The translations under genes and the position numbers were made by a program. The notes beneath the pieces were generated by a model. That model was not told the DNA's origin, ran no database searches, and worked only from the letters and a program-made list of their open reading frames with translations. Shown here piece after piece: positions 15,448 to 23,508 of a stretch of 64,000 nucleotides of DNA. Location of the stretch: positions 806,001-870,000 of the forward strand of contig NZ_CALPBZ010000001.1 in the NCBI RefSeq assembly GCF_943181415.1, given 5' to 3'. Within the stretch, counting starts at the first letter, position 1. Each line of letters opens with the position of its first letter. The DNA is from Microbacterium sp. Marseille-Q6648 (GTDB lineage Bacteria > Actinomycetota > Actinomycetes > Actinomycetales > Microbacteriaceae).

Positions 15448-16728
15448 TCAGCCGGCGAGGATCACCTCGGCCTCGCTGAAGAACTCCGCAACCGCCTCGT
15501 CGACGGTCTTCGTGCCCAGTCCGAGTTCCTTGCCGAGGTCCCAGAACTTCTGCTCGAGCGAGCCGTATCCCACCACCGCGGGCGGCGGGGTGTCGCCGAT
15601 GCGGTCCTCGACCGAGGCGATGTAGTCGGCGACCTGCGCGTCCGCGCCCTCGAGCGTGGCGCCGGCCAGCTTGCTGCTGGAGGCGGGGAATCCGAGCGTG
15701 GTGCCGAAGATCTCGCCCGCCGCCTCGCTGTTGACGACGAAGTCGAGGAAGATCGCCGCGGCCTCGGGGTGATCGGTGTTGGCCGACACCGCCACCTGCA
15801 GTCCGCCCTGGCGGTAGAGGTCCTTCGCAGAGGGGTCGTCGGTGGGCGGCGCGACGATCGTGATCGACGACGCTCCGGAGTCGGCGAGGTAGCCGCCGAG
15901 GAAGTTGCTCCAGCTCATCTCGCTGGCCGTGAGCGTGGCGCCGAAGCCGGAGATCGGGCTGATCTCCTCGAGCTCCTGCTGCGGGATGGCCGCGCCGTCG
16001 CGCAGCTCGGCACCGGACTCCCAGTACGCCGCGAGCTCGTCCTCGGTGAAGCCGAGCTCGCCCTCCTCGGTGTACAGGCTCTTGCCCTGGGCGCGCAGCT
16101 GCAGTTCGAACACCTGGATGCGCTGCGTGTAGTCGGTACCGCCGAACGGCGCGCCGCCGGTGGCGTCGGTCGCCGCCGCGATCCAGTCGTTGAACTCGGC
16201 GTACGACGAGCCGCCCTCGGGCAGCTCGATCCCGTGCTCGGCGAGCAGGTCGTCGTTGACGAAGTTCGCCCACAGGCTGAATCCCGTCGGCAGCGAGTAC
16301 TGCGCGTCGCCGAGCCGGCCGGTGCCCAGCAGGCCCTCGTCGAACGTGGAGAAGTCGACGTAGTCGGAGACCTCGTTCAGGTCGAGGATGTTCCCGGTCT
16401 CGCCGTACTGCCGCAGGTAGCTGTCCGAGAACTGGAACACGTCGGGAAGGCTGCCGCTGGCCGCCTCGACCTGGCGCTGCTCCCAGTAGCTCGGGAAGTC
16501 GGTGAACGTCGTGTTGATCTCGATGTTCGGGTATTCCTCGTTGAACGCCTCGATGAGCTCGTTGTAGCGGTTCGCGCGGTCGTCGTTGCCCCACCAGGCG
16601 AAGTCCAGCGACACCTCCTCGTCGGGGTCGAACTCGCTCGTCGGCGCGGCGGAGGAACCGCAGCCTGCGAGCACGATCATCGAGGCCGTGGCCAGCGCGG
16701 CGGCAGCCAGAGTACGCGTGCGGAACAT
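15448..16728 (-). CDS. Carbohydrate ABC transporter substrate-binding lipoprotein
   Basis: A 426-aa exported lipoprotein with lipobox Leu-Ala-Gly-Cys23, followed by a family-1 solute-binding fold. Features include Phe-Ala-Trp-Trp-Gly-Asn-Asp near the mature start, a central Ser-Gly-Ser-Leu-Pro-Asp-Val-Phe-Gln motif, and a C-terminal lobe with Phe-Val-Val-Asn-Ser-Glu-Ala-Ala-Gly. It should deliver a sugar to an ABC permease. ATG at 16728 fits the signal peptide; the in-frame start further up does not. No permease or ATPase gene is adjacent, so it is an orphan here. A LacI-type palindrome lies 45 bp upstream. Confidence 0.9.
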   Translation of the reverse strand: MFRTRTLAAAALATASMIVLAGCGSSAAPTSEFDPDEEVSLDFAWWGNDDRANRYNELIEAFNEEYPNIEINTTFTDFPSYWEQRQVEAASGSLPDVFQFSDSYLRQYGETGNILDLNEVSDYVDFSTFDEGLLGTGRLGDAQYSLPTGFSLWANFVNDDLLAEHGIELPEGGSSYAEFNDWIAAATDATGGAPFGGTDYTQRIQVFELQLRAQGKSLYTEEGELGFTEDELAAYWESGAELRDGAAIPQQELEEISPISGFGATLTASEMSWSNFLGGYLADSGASSITIVAPPTDDPSAKDLYRQGGLQVAVSANTDHPEAAAIFLDFVVNSEAAGEIFGTTLGFPASSSKLAGATLEGADAQVADYIASVEDRIGDTPPPAVVGYGSLEQKFWDLGKELGLGTKTVDEAVAEFFSEAEVILAG

Positions 16729-16772
16729 CGTCGTCCTTTCATCGTCCGTTGCGGACGTCCCCGTGGCGCTCA

Positions 16773-16786
16773 GGAAAGCGCTTGCC
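16773..16786. promoter_or_regulatory. LacI-family operator-like palindrome
   Basis: GGAAAGCGCTTGCC has a perfect AAGCGCTT core, typical of LacI/GalR-family sugar repressors. It is 45 bp before the start of the sugar-binding lipoprotein. A related site stands before maltokinase (35470). Confidence 0.6.
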
Positions 16787-16879
16787 GTCACCGTAGCGCT
16801 GGTGAGTTCGCAAACGCAACCGCGATCTGACACGTTTCACTCGACGACCTCGGAACGAGGCTGCGGGTCGAGGTCTGGG

Positions 16880-17320
16880 TCAGCGCAGCGCGGTACGACC
16901 CGTGGCTGTCGACTCCAACTCAACGCCCTCGGGGACGAACAGGGTGAGGATCGGCGGTCGCCAGGTCGCGGCGACCGTCACCCGCGCCGAGACGCCGTCT
17001 GGGGTGACGGCCGAAACGAGCCGGGATGCCCCTCCGATCTCGCCCACCATCGACGCGGCCTGGGCCCGCACTCCCCCGTCATCGAGGATCGCCACGGGCT
17101 CGCCGCCCACGATCGAGAGGGCGAAGCCGTCCGCGGCCGCGAGCGCCGCGGCATCGGCGACGGCATCGAGCCGCTTCTGCGACAGATACAGGCTCGTGGC
17201 GTCGACGCACAGCAGGATCGCAGCCAGGGCGAGCATGGCGTACCCGATCGTCAGGATGAGCACGCTCCCGTCCTCATCAGCGACCCCACCCGCGCGCCCG
17301 GCGCGCCGCGGGATGCTCAC
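16880..17320 (-). CDS. TadG-like pilus-assembly protein
   Basis: A 146-aa protein with one N-terminal membrane helix (about 20-42) after Asp-Glu-Asp-Gly-Ser-Val-Leu. The helix is followed by Ser-Leu-Tyr-Leu-Ser-Gln-Lys-Arg-Leu-Asp-Ala-Val-Ala-Asp-Ala-Ala-Ala, the hallmark of TadG-type proteins. The rest is an extracytoplasmic domain of unknown structure. GTG at 17320 overlaps the stop of the upstream TadE-like gene (GTGA). It is the last gene of the Tad operon and is shorter than full TadG, so it is a minimal version. Confidence 0.78.
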   Translation of the reverse strand: MSIPRRAGRAGGVADEDGSVLILTIGYAMLALAAILLCVDATSLYLSQKRLDAVADAAALAAADGFALSIVGGEPVAILDDGGVRAQAASMVGEIGGASRLVSAVTPDGVSARVTVAATWRPPILTLFVPEGVELESTATGRTALR

Positions 17321-17802
17321 GGCGCGCCCCAGAATCTGGACACGCGCTGCGCGGCTGTGGCCTCGACGGGGATCGCGGCCGATCGCTCCCAGCCGAAGAC
17401 GGGCGGGACGAGGGGAAGCGGAACGCGCGTGCTGAGCGTCACCACCAGTGTTGCGCCCGCCTGCGGACAGGTGGCCCCCGACGGCCTGCACACGTAGTCG
17501 AGGTGCACGCTCTCCTCGTCGAGGCGGTACTCCTCGACGACGAAGGCGAGCACGCGCTCGGCACGCTCACGCGCATCGGCGGCGCCGTCGGCTGTCGCAA
17601 CCGTGCGGGCGATGTGACGTGCGCCCGCCTCGACGCCCAGCGCGTGCCCCTGAATGAGGCCCAGTGCGGTCACGAGGTAGACCAGGGGCACGAGAAGCAG
17701 AACTCCCCCCAGGATGAACTCCAGCGATGCCGACCCGAGCTCGGCGTCGTCGGTCCTCGTCAGCGTCGGGCGAGGATCAGTCGAAGGACTCGAGCGGCGC
17801 AC
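17317..17802 (-). CDS. TadE-family pseudopilin-like protein
   Basis: A 161-aa protein with a prepilin-like N-terminus: Gly-Ser-Ala-Ser-Leu-Glu-Phe, with Glu five residues after the predicted cleavage Gly, then a membrane helix about residues 28-52. The outer part has two Cys residues (in Val-Cys-Arg-Pro-Ser-Gly-Ala-Thr-Cys) that could form a disulfide. TadE proteins are minor pseudopilins of Tad pili. It overlaps the preceding TadE-like gene by 26 bp and the following gene by 4 bp. Confidence 0.82.
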   Translation of the reverse strand: MRRSSPSTDPRPTLTRTDDAELGSASLEFILGGVLLLVPLVYLVTALGLIQGHALGVEAGARHIARTVATADGAADARERAERVLAFVVEEYRLDEESVHLDYVCRPSGATCPQAGATLVVTLSTRVPLPLVPPVFGWERSAAIPVEATAAQRVSRFWGAP

Positions 17803-18187
17803 GCGCGCTCACCTCCAGAGCGCGGGGAGCGCCGAACAGACCGAGGAGCGGCAACGTCGTGCGCACCGTCACCTGCACGGCCGGTGAACCGAGCGCATCG
17901 GTCGGGTCGGCGGTGACGTCGGTCGCATACTCTGCGCCCACCGTACGGGTGATGATCTGCCGGGCCCGTGCGGCGCCCTCGCTCGGGGATGCGTCGGCGA
18001 GCGCGCCATGGAAGGCGCCGTCCACCGCGGCGTCGTGGACGACGTTGCGGACGTACACGGCGAACCCGAACTGCAGGACGCCGAAGGTGAGAGCCGTCAG
18101 GAGGACCCCGACGAGGACGAACTCGACCGGGCTCGATCCGCGCTCATCGGCGACCGCCGCACGCACTCGCGCGCGCAGGACCCGCAT
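17777..18187 (-). CDS. TadE-family pseudopilin-like protein
   Basis: A 136-aa protein. The motif Glu-Arg-Gly-Ser-Ser-Pro-Val-Glu-Phe gives a cleavage Gly with Glu at +5, followed by a membrane helix (about 20-45) and a small outer domain with no Cys. It belongs to the same TadE family as the next gene and overlaps it by 26 bp. It follows the small membrane protein by 4 bp, in the middle of the Tad operon. Confidence 0.82.
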   Translation of the reverse strand: MRVLRARVRAAVADERGSSPVEFVLVGVLLTALTFGVLQFGFAVYVRNVVHDAAVDGAFHGALADASPSEGAARARQIITRTVGAEYATDVTADPTDALGSPAVQVTVRTTLPLLGLFGAPRALEVSARAPLESFD

Positions 18188-18191
18188 CGGA

Positions 18192-18395
18192 TCACAGGCC
18201 CGAGACGCGGCTGATCGCCTGTTCGAACAGGCCCGCGAGCGCGGGCCCCGCCAGCGCCCAGATCACCACGACGAGCCCCGCGGTCATGAGCGTGATGAGC
18301 ACCCAGCCGGGCACGTCCCCGCGTTCGTCCTGGGCGAGATCGGCGCTCAGCGCATGCCAGCGGGCGATGAGGCGCCGCGTCCATTCGTCGGTCAT
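18192..18395 (-). CDS. Small single-pass protein, Flp pilin/DUF4244-like
   Basis: A 67-aa protein with a basic N-terminus, then Glu-Arg-Gly-Asp-Val-Pro-Gly-Trp and a membrane helix (about 33-54). Size and place in the Tad operon fit the Flp-type pilin or the actinobacterial DUF4244-like protein. The +5 Glu needed for normal Flp processing is not seen (Trp is there), so it may be a divergent pilin or not the pilin at all. No other pilin candidate is present in the window. Confidence 0.6.
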   Translation of the reverse strand: MTDEWTRRLIARWHALSADLAQDERGDVPGWVLITLMTAGLVVVIWALAGPALAGLFEQAISRVSGL

Positions 18396-18430
18396 GACAT
18401 TCCTTTCGTCGTGTTTCGAAGCTGCTGCCC

Positions 18431-19384
18431 TCAGCCGATGCCCAGCCGCAGCATGAAGATTCCGGGGAAGACCGCGAAAAGCACGCTGAGCGGGAGGATC
18501 AGGAACACCAGCGGAACGAGCATGTAGATCTCCTTGCGCCCGGCACGCTCGATCAGGGTGCGCTTCGCGGCCTCACGGGCATCGGCGGCCTGACTGTGCA
18601 GAACCTGGGCAAGCGGTGCACCACGGTCGATCGCCGCGACCAGCTGGTCGATCGCCCGCGCGAGGGCGGGCACATCCACGTCGGAGCCCAGACGGGTGAG
18701 TGCGTCGGGGAGCGGCGAACCGGTCCCCACGGCGACGACGACGCCACGAAGCTCAGCCGTGAGCTCGCCGGCGCCGACGTCGCTGACGCGCCGGAGGGAG
18801 TCGAGGATCCCTTCACCGGCCGACAGACACAGCGCAAGGAACTCGAGCACGGTCGGGAGCTCCTCGTCGATCCGCGCGATCCTCGTGCGGGCGGCATGGG
18901 TGAGGAGCATGTCGCACCCGATCGCGCCGGACATTCCGCCCACCAGCGGCAGCAACCACACCGCAGGAGCAGCGGAGCCCGTCACCGCCAGCACGACCGA
19001 GAGCGCACCGCCGCCGCCGATGCCGACGATCGTCCACGCGAGCTGGCGGCCGCGGAAGGTCGCCACATCTTCGTCACGACCCGCTTGGCGCAGTCGGCGT
19101 TCGATGACGGCCGAGCCCGACAGCAGGGCGCCGGCGCGTCGAAGGGCCGACCGGGCGCTCTCCCCCACATCGAGGGGTCCGAGCCCCCCGGGACGAAGCA
19201 GCGTCGTCCCCTGCGGATCGGTCACATCGCGAATGTACGGAGCGATTCTGCGAGCGAGGCTCGGGGCCCACCACCGCGGCGCGAGCGTCGACAGCAGCGT
19301 CACGCCCAGCGCGAACGTCACGCCGAGGACGATCGACACCGCCGCGATGTCGACACCCGGCAGGAGCCACGGCTGCCAGGTCAC
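18431..19384 (-). CDS. TadC-type pilus assembly protein (T2SS F domain)
   Basis: A 317-aa membrane protein with two N-terminal hydrophobic segments, a cytoplasmic domain (about residues 150-260) containing Leu-Pro-Thr-Val-Leu-Glu-Phe-Leu-Ala-Leu-Cys and Ala-Gly-Glu-Gly-Ile, and a C-terminal helix ending Phe-Pro-Gly-Ile-Phe. This is the type II secretion F plan of TadC. GTG at 19384 overlaps the tadB stop. With TadB it forms the inner-membrane platform of the pilus. Longer in-frame readings upstream are shadows of tadB. Confidence 0.86.
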   Translation of the reverse strand: MTWQPWLLPGVDIAAVSIVLGVTFALGVTLLSTLAPRWWAPSLARRIAPYIRDVTDPQGTTLLRPGGLGPLDVGESARSALRRAGALLSGSAVIERRLRQAGRDEDVATFRGRQLAWTIVGIGGGGALSVVLAVTGSAAPAVWLLPLVGGMSGAIGCDMLLTHAARTRIARIDEELPTVLEFLALCLSAGEGILDSLRRVSDVGAGELTAELRGVVVAVGTGSPLPDALTRLGSDVDVPALARAIDQLVAAIDRGAPLAQVLHSQAADAREAAKRTLIERAGRKEIYMLVPLVFLILPLSVLFAVFPGIFMLRLGIG

Positions 19385-20238
19385 CCGAACCACCTCCGGG
19401 GTTCGGGAAGCCGCCCGATGCGCAGCATGATCCGGAACGCGACGAGCGACACCGCCGCGCCACCGACCACGAGGGCCACTCCTTCCGGGCTCGAATAGGC
19501 GCGCGCGCCTTCCGGCCTGAGCGCGAGCAGCGCCAGGATCACCCACGGCGCCGAGACGCCGAGCACGGCCGCGCCCCGGATCCACGACTGCCGCGATTCG
19601 ACCTCGGACCGCAGAGTCGCATCCGCGCGCACCGACGACCCGAGTGAGCGCAGCACCGGCGTGAGCTCGGTCCCGCCCACCTGCCGGGCCATGCGGAGGG
19701 TCTCGACGATCCTGTCCGCCACCGGATCGGCGAGCGTCGCTTTGAGCGTCAGGATGCCGGAATCGAAGTGCCCCGACGCCGCCAGATCCCGCCGGAAGGC
19801 GGCGAAAGGGGCACGCAGCTCGGCCGGCGCCGAGTCGGCCAGGGATGCGACGGCATCGGCAAGCGACATGCCCGCACGCACCGAGGCGATGAGAAGGTCG
19901 CACACGTCGGGCCACAGCGCCCTGCGCGTGCGCTGCAGGCGCGAGGCCCGCGCGCGCAGCCACGCGAACGGCGTTGCCAGCGCGGCGATCGCCGTGACCA
20001 GCGCGAGCGCGGCCACCGTCGTGGCCAGCCATGCGATCGCCGCAGCCACCACCGCCCCGCCGAGCGAGATCGCAACGATCACCACCGGGCGCACCCCCGT
20101 CAGTCCGGCTGATGCCAGCAGCCGCGCGAGCGCGCCGGGCTCCCGGTCCGCGGGTCGACGCTGCCGCACCGGCCACAGCCACGGCGAGACCGTCAGAAGG
20201 ACTCCCGCGGCCAGGAGCGCGCCCCACAGGATCGTCAC
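19381..20238 (-). CDS. TadB-type pilus assembly protein (T2SS F domain)
   Basis: A 285-aa membrane protein: hydrophobic segments at about 1-20 and 50-95, a T2SS F cytoplasmic domain (about 105-220) with Leu-Trp-Pro-Asp-Val-Cys-Asp-Leu-Leu and Arg-Ala-Gly-Met-Ser-Leu, and C-terminal helices. It pairs with TadC as the platform. It is coupled to tadA upstream and tadC downstream by 4-bp overlaps, so the ATPase and both platform proteins are made in step. Confidence 0.86.
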   Translation of the reverse strand: MTILWGALLAAGVLLTVSPWLWPVRQRRPADREPGALARLLASAGLTGVRPVVIVAISLGGAVVAAAIAWLATTVAALALVTAIAALATPFAWLRARASRLQRTRRALWPDVCDLLIASVRAGMSLADAVASLADSAPAELRAPFAAFRRDLAASGHFDSGILTLKATLADPVADRIVETLRMARQVGGTELTPVLRSLGSSVRADATLRSEVESRQSWIRGAAVLGVSAPWVILALLALRPEGARAYSSPEGVALVVGGAAVSLVAFRIMLRIGRLPEPRRWFG

Positions 20239-21392
20239 GGTCGCGCCGCCCGGTACAGCGTCCGTGCCGTCACCGCGCCGGCGTCCACGCCGTCCGGCTC
20301 GACGATCTCGGCGACGCGGCGCGCTCCGGTGTGTGTGCGCTCGCAGTGCACGACGAGGTGGACGGATGCCGCGACGGCCGGAACGACGAACCCCGCGTCG
20401 ATGTTCCGCCCGGCCAGCAGCGGGAGTGCGGCGAGCTTCCCCAGCGCTTCACGCGCCGAGTTGGCGTGGATGGTCGCCGCACCCGGAACCCCGGTGTTGA
20501 GCGCCAGGAGCAGATCGAGCGCCTCCGCATCGCGCACCTCGCCGACCACGAGACGGTCGGGTCGCATGCGCAGCGCCTCCTTCACCAGGCGGCGGAGGGT
20601 CACCTCGCCCGTGCCCTCGAGACTCGGCTGACGGCCCTGTAGGGCGACGATGTCGGGGGCGCCGACCGCGAGCTCGAAGGTCTCCTCGACCGTCACAATG
20701 CGGTGGTCGGGTGGGCACGCGGCGATGAGCGCGGCCAGCATGGTGGTCTTCCCGGCGTGGGTCGCGCCCGAGACGAGGATGCTGCGACCGGCGGCCATCG
20801 CCTCGGCCAGCAGCTCCGCCGCGGGAACAGGGAGCGACCCGGCCGCCACCAGCCGGTCCAGGTCACGGTACGCGGGCAGGAACTTCCGGACGTTCACCGC
20901 CCAGTGCCGCCGCGTGATGTCGGGGATCACCACGTGCAGCCGGCTGCCGTCGGGCAGCGAGGCGTCGACGAAGGGCTGACTGAGATCCACCCGGCGACCG
21001 GTGGCGTGCAGCATCCGCTCGACGAGGTCGCGGACGGCGGATTCGGTCAGGGTGAGCGGCACGCGCTCGGACACGCCTTCCCGTGCCACGAAGATGCGGT
21101 CCGGCGCGTTGATCCACAACTCCTCGACCGACGGGTCGTCGAGGTAGGCCTGCAGCGGACCGTATCCCGCGACCGATGCGAGGACCTCGCGCACGCACGC
21201 CGACTCGTCGTCGACCGGCGTCAGCCCCCTCGCCAGCGCGTAATCGTTGTGGCGACGCACCTCGTCCCGCGCGATGTGCGCGGCCAGCTCGGGATCGCGC
21301 GAGGGGTCTGCCCGCTCTGCCCGCAGGCGCTCCCGCACCCGCTCGGCCACGGCGGCCGCAGCCACGGCGACGGGAGCGGCGGGAGGAGTCAC
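20235..21392 (-). CDS. TadA/CpaF-family pilus ATPase
   Basis: A 385-aa secretion ATPase. An N-terminal domain (1-150) precedes the RecA-like part. Walker A reads Ser-Gly-Ala-Thr-His-Ala-Gly-Lys-Thr-Thr, a variant of the usual Gly-Thr-Gly-Ser-Gly-Lys-Thr-Thr. The Asp box Thr-Val-Glu-Glu-Thr-Phe-Glu, the Walker B-like Arg-Leu-Val-Val-Gly-Glu-Val-Arg and the His box with Thr-Ile-His-Ala-Asn-Ser are present. It powers pilus assembly. It is the first gene of the operon. No TadZ, prepilin peptidase or secretin is next to it, as expected for a Gram-positive version with parts elsewhere. Confidence 0.9.
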   Translation of the reverse strand: MTPPAAPVAVAAAAVAERVRERLRAERADPSRDPELAAHIARDEVRRHNDYALARGLTPVDDESACVREVLASVAGYGPLQAYLDDPSVEELWINAPDRIFVAREGVSERVPLTLTESAVRDLVERMLHATGRRVDLSQPFVDASLPDGSRLHVVIPDITRRHWAVNVRKFLPAYRDLDRLVAAGSLPVPAAELLAEAMAAGRSILVSGATHAGKTTMLAALIAACPPDHRIVTVEETFELAVGAPDIVALQGRQPSLEGTGEVTLRRLVKEALRMRPDRLVVGEVRDAEALDLLLALNTGVPGAATIHANSAREALGKLAALPLLAGRNIDAGFVVPAVAASVHLVVHCERTHTGARRVAEIVEPDGVDAGAVTARTLYRAARP

Positions 21393-21473
21393 CCGAGCAT
21401 CCTCGCAAGAGCCTCGGAGGGGGCCGCGAACTTATCCACAGGCTCCCACGCCCTCAGTAGACTGAACCCACTC

Positions 21474-21555
21474 GCGGGAGTGGTGAAATCGGCAGACACG
21501 CAGGATTTAGGTTCCTGTGCCTTCGGGCGTGTGGGTTCAAGTCCCACCTTCCGCA
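21474..21555 (+). tRNA. tRNA-Leu, anticodon UAG
   Basis: The acceptor stem GCGGGAG pairs with CTTCCGC (one G-U), the anticodon arm is CAGGA-TTTAGGT-TCCTG giving anticodon TAG, there is a long variable arm (TGCCTTCGGGCGT), and the T-arm is GTGGG-TTCAAGT-CCCAC. The long variable arm confirms a class II tRNA-Leu. No CCA is encoded. Confidence 0.95.
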
Positions 21556-21620
21556 CGTGTCGTCGCCTCGTGCCCGGCATCCCTCAGCACAGACCGCCAA
21601 CGATCGACGGGAACCGCCTC

Positions 21621-22400
21621 TTGCAGTCCATCGCCCTCATCCCCTGGCTCGATCCCGCCGCGATCATCGCCACCGCCGGCCCGTGGGCGCTCCTGGTGGT
21701 CTGCTTCATCGTGTTCGCCGAGACGGGCCTCCTCGTGGGCTTCCTGCTGCCCGGCGACACGCTGCTGATCATGGCGGGCCTGCTGTCCCACCCGAGCGAG
21801 GTCGCACCGAACGGCGTGTTCGGCGTCAGCGCGTGGGTCGTCGCGCTCCTGATCGGCCTCTCCGCATTCGTGGGCGGTGAAGTCGGCTACCTCATCGGGC
21901 ACAAGGGAGGGCCGGCGGTCTTCGAGCGCAAGGAGTCCGGCGTGTTCAGCCGCCGGAACGTCGAGCGCACGAACGCCTTCTTCGAGCGCTACGGCGGCCT
22001 CACGATCATCCTCGCCCGTTTCGTCCCGATCGTGCGCACGTTCGCCCCGGTCGCCGCCGGAGTGGGCCACATGCCGTGGCACCGCTACAGCCTCTACAAC
22101 TTCATCGGCGCGGTCATCTGGGGCTTCGGCCTGACCATGATCGGCTACGGGATCGGCTTCATCCCGGGTGTCGGCGACCTCGTCACGGAGTACATCGACG
22201 TCATCCTGCTCGCCGCAGTGGCCGGCACCATCGTCTTCGTGGTCTGGCACTACTTCGCCGAGCGCAACAAGGCACGCAAGGCCGAGGCCGCCGGCGAGGA
22301 CGTCGTCACCGACGCCGATGAGGCGCGCGAACTCGTGCTCGACCCCGAGGTGCTCGAGCACGGTTCCGACCGGGACCCGCACCGCCGCGACGACGCCTGA
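21621..22400 (+). CDS. DedA-family membrane protein
   Basis: A 259-aa membrane protein. DedA motifs are clear: Phe-Ala-Glu-Thr-Gly-Leu-Leu-Val-Gly-Phe-Leu-Leu-Pro-Gly-Asp-Thr near residue 35, Gly-Gly-Glu-Val-Gly-Tyr, Phe-Glu-Arg-Tyr-Gly-Gly, Ala-Arg-Phe-Val-Pro-Ile-Val-Arg-Thr-Phe and Ala-Gly-Val-Gly-His-Met. DedA proteins move lipids such as undecaprenyl phosphate or help keep membrane charge. The C-terminal 40 residues are charged. The start is uncertain: TTG 21621 begins the conserved part; an in-frame GTG at 21570 would add 17 residues. It follows tRNA-Leu by 65 bp. Confidence 0.88.
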   Translation: MQSIALIPWLDPAAIIATAGPWALLVVCFIVFAETGLLVGFLLPGDTLLIMAGLLSHPSEVAPNGVFGVSAWVVALLIGLSAFVGGEVGYLIGHKGGPAVFERKESGVFSRRNVERTNAFFERYGGLTIILARFVPIVRTFAPVAAGVGHMPWHRYSLYNFIGAVIWGFGLTMIGYGIGFIPGVGDLVTEYIDVILLAAVAGTIVFVVWHYFAERNKARKAEAAGEDVVTDADEARELVLDPEVLEHGSDRDPHRRDDA

Positions 22401-22442
22401 GCGATCCCCGCACCGCGCGGCCGAACGACGGAGCAGGGGCGA

Positions 22443-23432
22443 TCAGGAAGCCTTGGCGGTCTTCTTCTTCGCCGCCGGCTTCTTCGCAGCATCCTTGGCC
22501 GCGGCATCCTTCTTGGCGGGTGCTTTCGCCGGCGCCTTCTTCGCCGGGGTCTTCTTCGCTGTGCCGCTGCCCGACGCGGTCGCCTTCCCGCCCGCCTGAT
22601 CGCCGCCCGATGACGCGGATGCCGTCCCCGCGGATCCTTCCCGTGCCGCACGCGAGCGCTCGACACTCGCGCGGAGCGCGGCCATGAGGTCGATGACCTC
22701 GCCACCGGACTCCTCCTCGTCGCGGTCACCGAACGTCTCGGTCGTGTCGAGCGCATCGCCCTTCTCGAGCTTCGCGTCGATCAGGGTGCGAAGCTCCTCC
22801 TGGTACTCGTCGGCGAAGTCGGACGGGTCGAAATCGCTCGCGAAGCTCTCGACGAGGGATGCCGACAACTCCAGCTCCTTCGCCGAGATCCGCACCGGCT
22901 CGTCGAGCGATGGGAAGGCCGCCTCGCGCACCTCGTCAGCCCACAGCAGCGTCTGCAGCACCAGGACGTCGCCGCGGACGCGGAGGGCGGCCAGACGCGT
23001 CTTCTGCCGCAGCGAGAAGCGGACGATGGCGGTGCGGTCGGTCTGCTCCAGCGTCTTGCGCAGCAGCACGTAGGCCTTGGGCGACGCGGAGTCCGGCTCC
23101 AGATAGTAGGCCTTGTCGAGGGTGAGCAGATCGACCTGCTCGCTCGGCACGAACTCCACCACGTCGATCTCGCGACTGCGCTCGGACGGCAGCGACGCGA
23201 GGTCGTCCTTCGTGAGCACCACGGTCTTCTCGCCGTCGTCGTAGGCGCGGTCGATGTCGCTGTAAGGCACCACCTCGCCGTCGATCTCGCAGATCCGCTG
23301 GTAGCGGATGCGGCCGCCGTCCGTGCTGTGCACCTGATGCAGCGGAACGTCGTGGTCCTCGGTCGCGGAGTACACCTTGACCGGGACGTTCACGAGCCCG
23401 AACGTCAGCGCGCCCTTCCAGATCGCCCTCAT
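22443..23432 (-). CDS. ku: Ku protein (non-homologous end joining)
   Basis: A 329-aa bacterial Ku. ATG at 23432 gives the canonical Met-Arg-Ala-Ile-Trp-Lys-Gly-Ala-Leu-Thr-Phe-Gly start; an in-frame start 5 codons upstream is less likely. The Ku core (about 1-245) includes Arg-Ile-Arg-Tyr and Val-Val-Leu-Thr. The tail from about 270 on is a Lys/Ala-rich region (repeats of Ala-Pro-Ala-Lys-Lys), a known feature that helps DNA binding. Ku forms a ring on double-strand ends and recruits LigD, whose gene is divergent by 76 bp, so the two probably share a regulatory region. Confidence 0.95.
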   Translation of the reverse strand: MRAIWKGALTFGLVNVPVKVYSATEDHDVPLHQVHSTDGGRIRYQRICEIDGEVVPYSDIDRAYDDGEKTVVLTKDDLASLPSERSREIDVVEFVPSEQVDLLTLDKAYYLEPDSASPKAYVLLRKTLEQTDRTAIVRFSLRQKTRLAALRVRGDVLVLQTLLWADEVREAAFPSLDEPVRISAKELELSASLVESFASDFDPSDFADEYQEELRTLIDAKLEKGDALDTTETFGDRDEEESGGEVIDLMAALRASVERSRAAREGSAGTASASSGGDQAGGKATASGSGTAKKTPAKKAPAKAPAKKDAAAKDAAKKPAAKKKTAKAS

Positions 23433-23508
23433 CACACCAGTGAACACCTGTCACACCGGTTGCGGCTACCCCGTGCCGTTCGGGCCGCCGGCACGGCAGG
23501 ATGGACCG

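Noticed and set aside
22401-22442. Terminator hairpin between dedA and ku
   Set aside because: The possible arms around GATCCCCGC and GCAGGGGCGATC pair imperfectly and no T-run follows.
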